A stretch of 8,501 bases of DNA from Eggerthella sp. CAG:209 (GTDB lineage Bacteria > Actinomycetota > Coriobacteriia > Coriobacteriales > Eggerthellaceae). Shown in pieces: positions 8,013 to 8,501 of the stretch. Made by a program: the position numbers and the translations under genes. Location of the stretch: positions 6,747-15,247 of the forward strand of contig FR884630.1 of assembly GCA_000436075.1 (NCBI GenBank). The letters run 5' to 3'. Under the pieces are notes generated by a model, which was not told the origin of the DNA, did not search any database, and saw only the letters and a program-made list of their open reading frames with translations. The stretch's first letter is position 1. Each line of letters begins with the position of its first letter.

Positions 8013-8152
8013 ATCAAGGCGCCCTTTTGCCGTCCGAATCCCTCAAATCATGCACAATGGGCAAATATTGCCACGCTTTTGCAATTCTGCCTTTTGTGCG
8101 AGGTTCGGCGCGCGACCAGCGTTGAGGTTCGTCCTTCACTGCGGTATTAGCG

Positions 8153-8284
8153 TGTTCCCTGCGTGAAGGTGCAAGCGCTGTGGCTCGTCCTTTATGTGGA
8201 GGCGCCAGCGTCGCCGTCCGTTCTCTACGTGGAGGTGTCAGCGCTGTGATATGTCCTTTCCGCGGGGATGCCAGTACGGCAACG
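8153..8284. repeat. Four tandem 33-bp repeats
   Basis: Units are 8153-8185, 8186-8218, 8219-8251 and 8252-8284. Their GGAGG-like cores lie at 8165, 8198, 8231 and 8264, exactly 33 bases apart. A possible shortened fifth unit precedes them (about 8127-8152). Units are clearly diverged. Because 33 is a multiple of three, both strands read as 11-residue peptide repeats, but no start site supports a protein. Confidence 0.7.
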
Positions 8285-8290
8285 AAAAAA

Positions 8291-8391
8291 CGCGTGCACC
8301 GAAAGGTGCCTTCTTGGGTGAGACCTAGCTGCGATGCATTCCTAAGCGGCAAGTCATGGCAATGTTTCGTCGCGGTGCATTCCCGAAGGGG
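8291..8391 (+). repeat. 101-bp direct repeat, copy 2
   Basis: This is the partner of 7768-7868. It ends two bases from the stop codon of the minus-strand histidine kinase gene. On the minus strand its GCACC-TTTC-GGTGC hairpin is followed, after ACGCG, by a six-T run (8290-8285), so this copy may act as that gene's terminator. Confidence 0.9.
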
Positions 8392-8393
8392 CG

Positions 8394-8501
8394 CTACAGG
8401 GCGGGGAACGCCATCACAAATACGGCGCCGCCTTCGGGGGCGTTGAACGCGGTTACCGTGCCATCGAAACTCTCTACAATTTCCTTCACAATGGCTAGTC
8501 C
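8394..8501 (-). CDS. C-terminal end of a sensor histidine kinase (cut by window edge)
   Basis: The minus strand is open from the window edge (8501) to a TAG at 8396-8394, giving 35 residues. The sequence starts GLAIVKEIVESFDGTV and continues NAPEGGAVFVMAFPAL. This matches the end of the HATPase domain of two-component sensor kinases: the G2-box GLAIVK, the helix EIVESFDGTV, then a Gly-rich turn and a final beta strand (GGAVFVMAFP). Such kinases autophosphorylate a histidine and pass the phosphate to a response regulator. The sensor domain, H-box and partner regulator lie outside, so the signal is unknown. The gene is convergent with bioY across the repeat block. Family assignment rests on a short fragment but the motif order is characteristic. 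Confidence 0.8.
   Translation of the reverse strand, partial: GLAIVKEIVESFDGTVTAFNAPEGGAVFVMAFPAL

Larger units (their letters stand above)
7743..8073. repeat. Array of bipartite motif TGGCAA-N12-RTGYAT, both orientations
   Basis: The two halves always start exactly 18 bases apart. Forward copies begin at 7743, 7834, 7895 and 7936. Reverse copies read from 8013 and 8073 on the minus strand. A seventh copy, outside this span, is forward at 8357. TGGCAA is invariant in all seven; the second half is ATGCAT, GTGCAT, ATGTAT or GTGTAT; the four bases after TGGCAA are A/T-rich (GATA three times, TATT twice, TGTT, GAAA) and the next eight are variable. Spacings are 91, 61 and 41 in the forward group and 60 in the reverse pair. 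Confidence 0.7.
7719..8391. repeat. Gene-free repeat block between bioY and the histidine kinase
   Basis: About 670 bases between two convergent genes hold several layered repeats: a 101-bp pair at the ends, seven bipartite motifs, an imperfect palindrome and a 33-bp tandem array. ORFs cross it on both strands, but none has a convincing ribosome site or known domain, and the repeat copies differ mostly by amino-acid-changing substitutions. I see no transposase, integrase, tRNA or CRISPR-like regular array. Best read as an extragenic repeat element, possibly a composite or decayed one. Confidence 0.6.

Noticed and set aside
7720..8166. 148-codon plus-strand frame through the repeat block
   Set aside because: No ribosome site, starts inside or next to the terminator, no known domain, and the duplicated part differs from its second copy mainly by amino-acid-changing substitutions.
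8014..8352. Minus-strand frame with 11-residue repeats
   Set aside because: The repeats follow automatically from a 33-bp tandem array; the plus strand does the same, and there is no ribosome-site evidence.
7743..8380. CRISPR array
   Set aside because: Repeat halves are too short, distances are irregular, copies occur in both orientations and no cas gene is in the window.
7719..8391. Insertion sequence or integron
   Set aside because: No transposase or integrase frame, and no clear terminal inverted repeats flanked by target-site duplications.

Overview
The window looks like chromosomal DNA of a moderately GC-rich actinobacterium. I infer a Coriobacteriia/Eggerthellaceae-type anaerobe from overall protein flavour, the DHPS-HPPK fusion next to ftsH, and Shine-Dalgarno-led starts that include a GTG. 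No ribosomal RNA or other taxon marker is present, so the genus is open. There are five complete genes and two genes cut by the window edges.

Layout. (1) 1-4125, plus strand: the end of ftsH (membrane AAA+ zinc protease, 5' end outside the window), a GC-rich hairpin, then a fused dihydropteroate synthase/HPPK gene for folate synthesis that overlaps by 13 bases a biotin-protein ligase gene lacking the DNA-binding domain. These look like one transcription unit. (2) 4141-4692, minus strand: mntP, a manganese exporter, tail-to-tail with the ligase. Its leader contains a three-helix fold whose closing stem also resembles two inverted MntR-like boxes. (3) 4985-6463, plus strand: a MATE-family multidrug exporter, divergent from mntP, with a promoter candidate and a start that needs revising. 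(4) 6464-6899: 436 bases without a gene, holding a stem-loop, an inverted repeat and a promoter candidate. (5) 6900-7508: bioY, the biotin-binding component of an ECF transporter, followed by a good rho-independent terminator at 7688-7716. (6) 7719-8391: a gene-free, repeat-dense block. (7) 8394-8501, minus strand: the last 35 codons of a sensor histidine kinase.

How the genes fit together: BioY imports biotin and the ligase attaches it to carboxylases, so a biotin-salvage pair lies within about 3 kb although the two genes are not in one operon. The fusion protein covers two consecutive late steps of folate synthesis; folE and folB are not in the window. MntP and MATE are two divergent efflux pumps.

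The most unusual part is the repeat block between bioY and the histidine kinase. It holds two 101-bp direct repeats (94 of 101 identical, all differences transitions), seven copies of a bipartite motif TGGCAA-N12-RTGYAT at exact spacing (five forward, two reverse), an imperfect palindrome, and a four-unit 33-bp tandem repeat. I do not recognise it as a named element. It most resembles a decaying extragenic repeat element between convergent genes.
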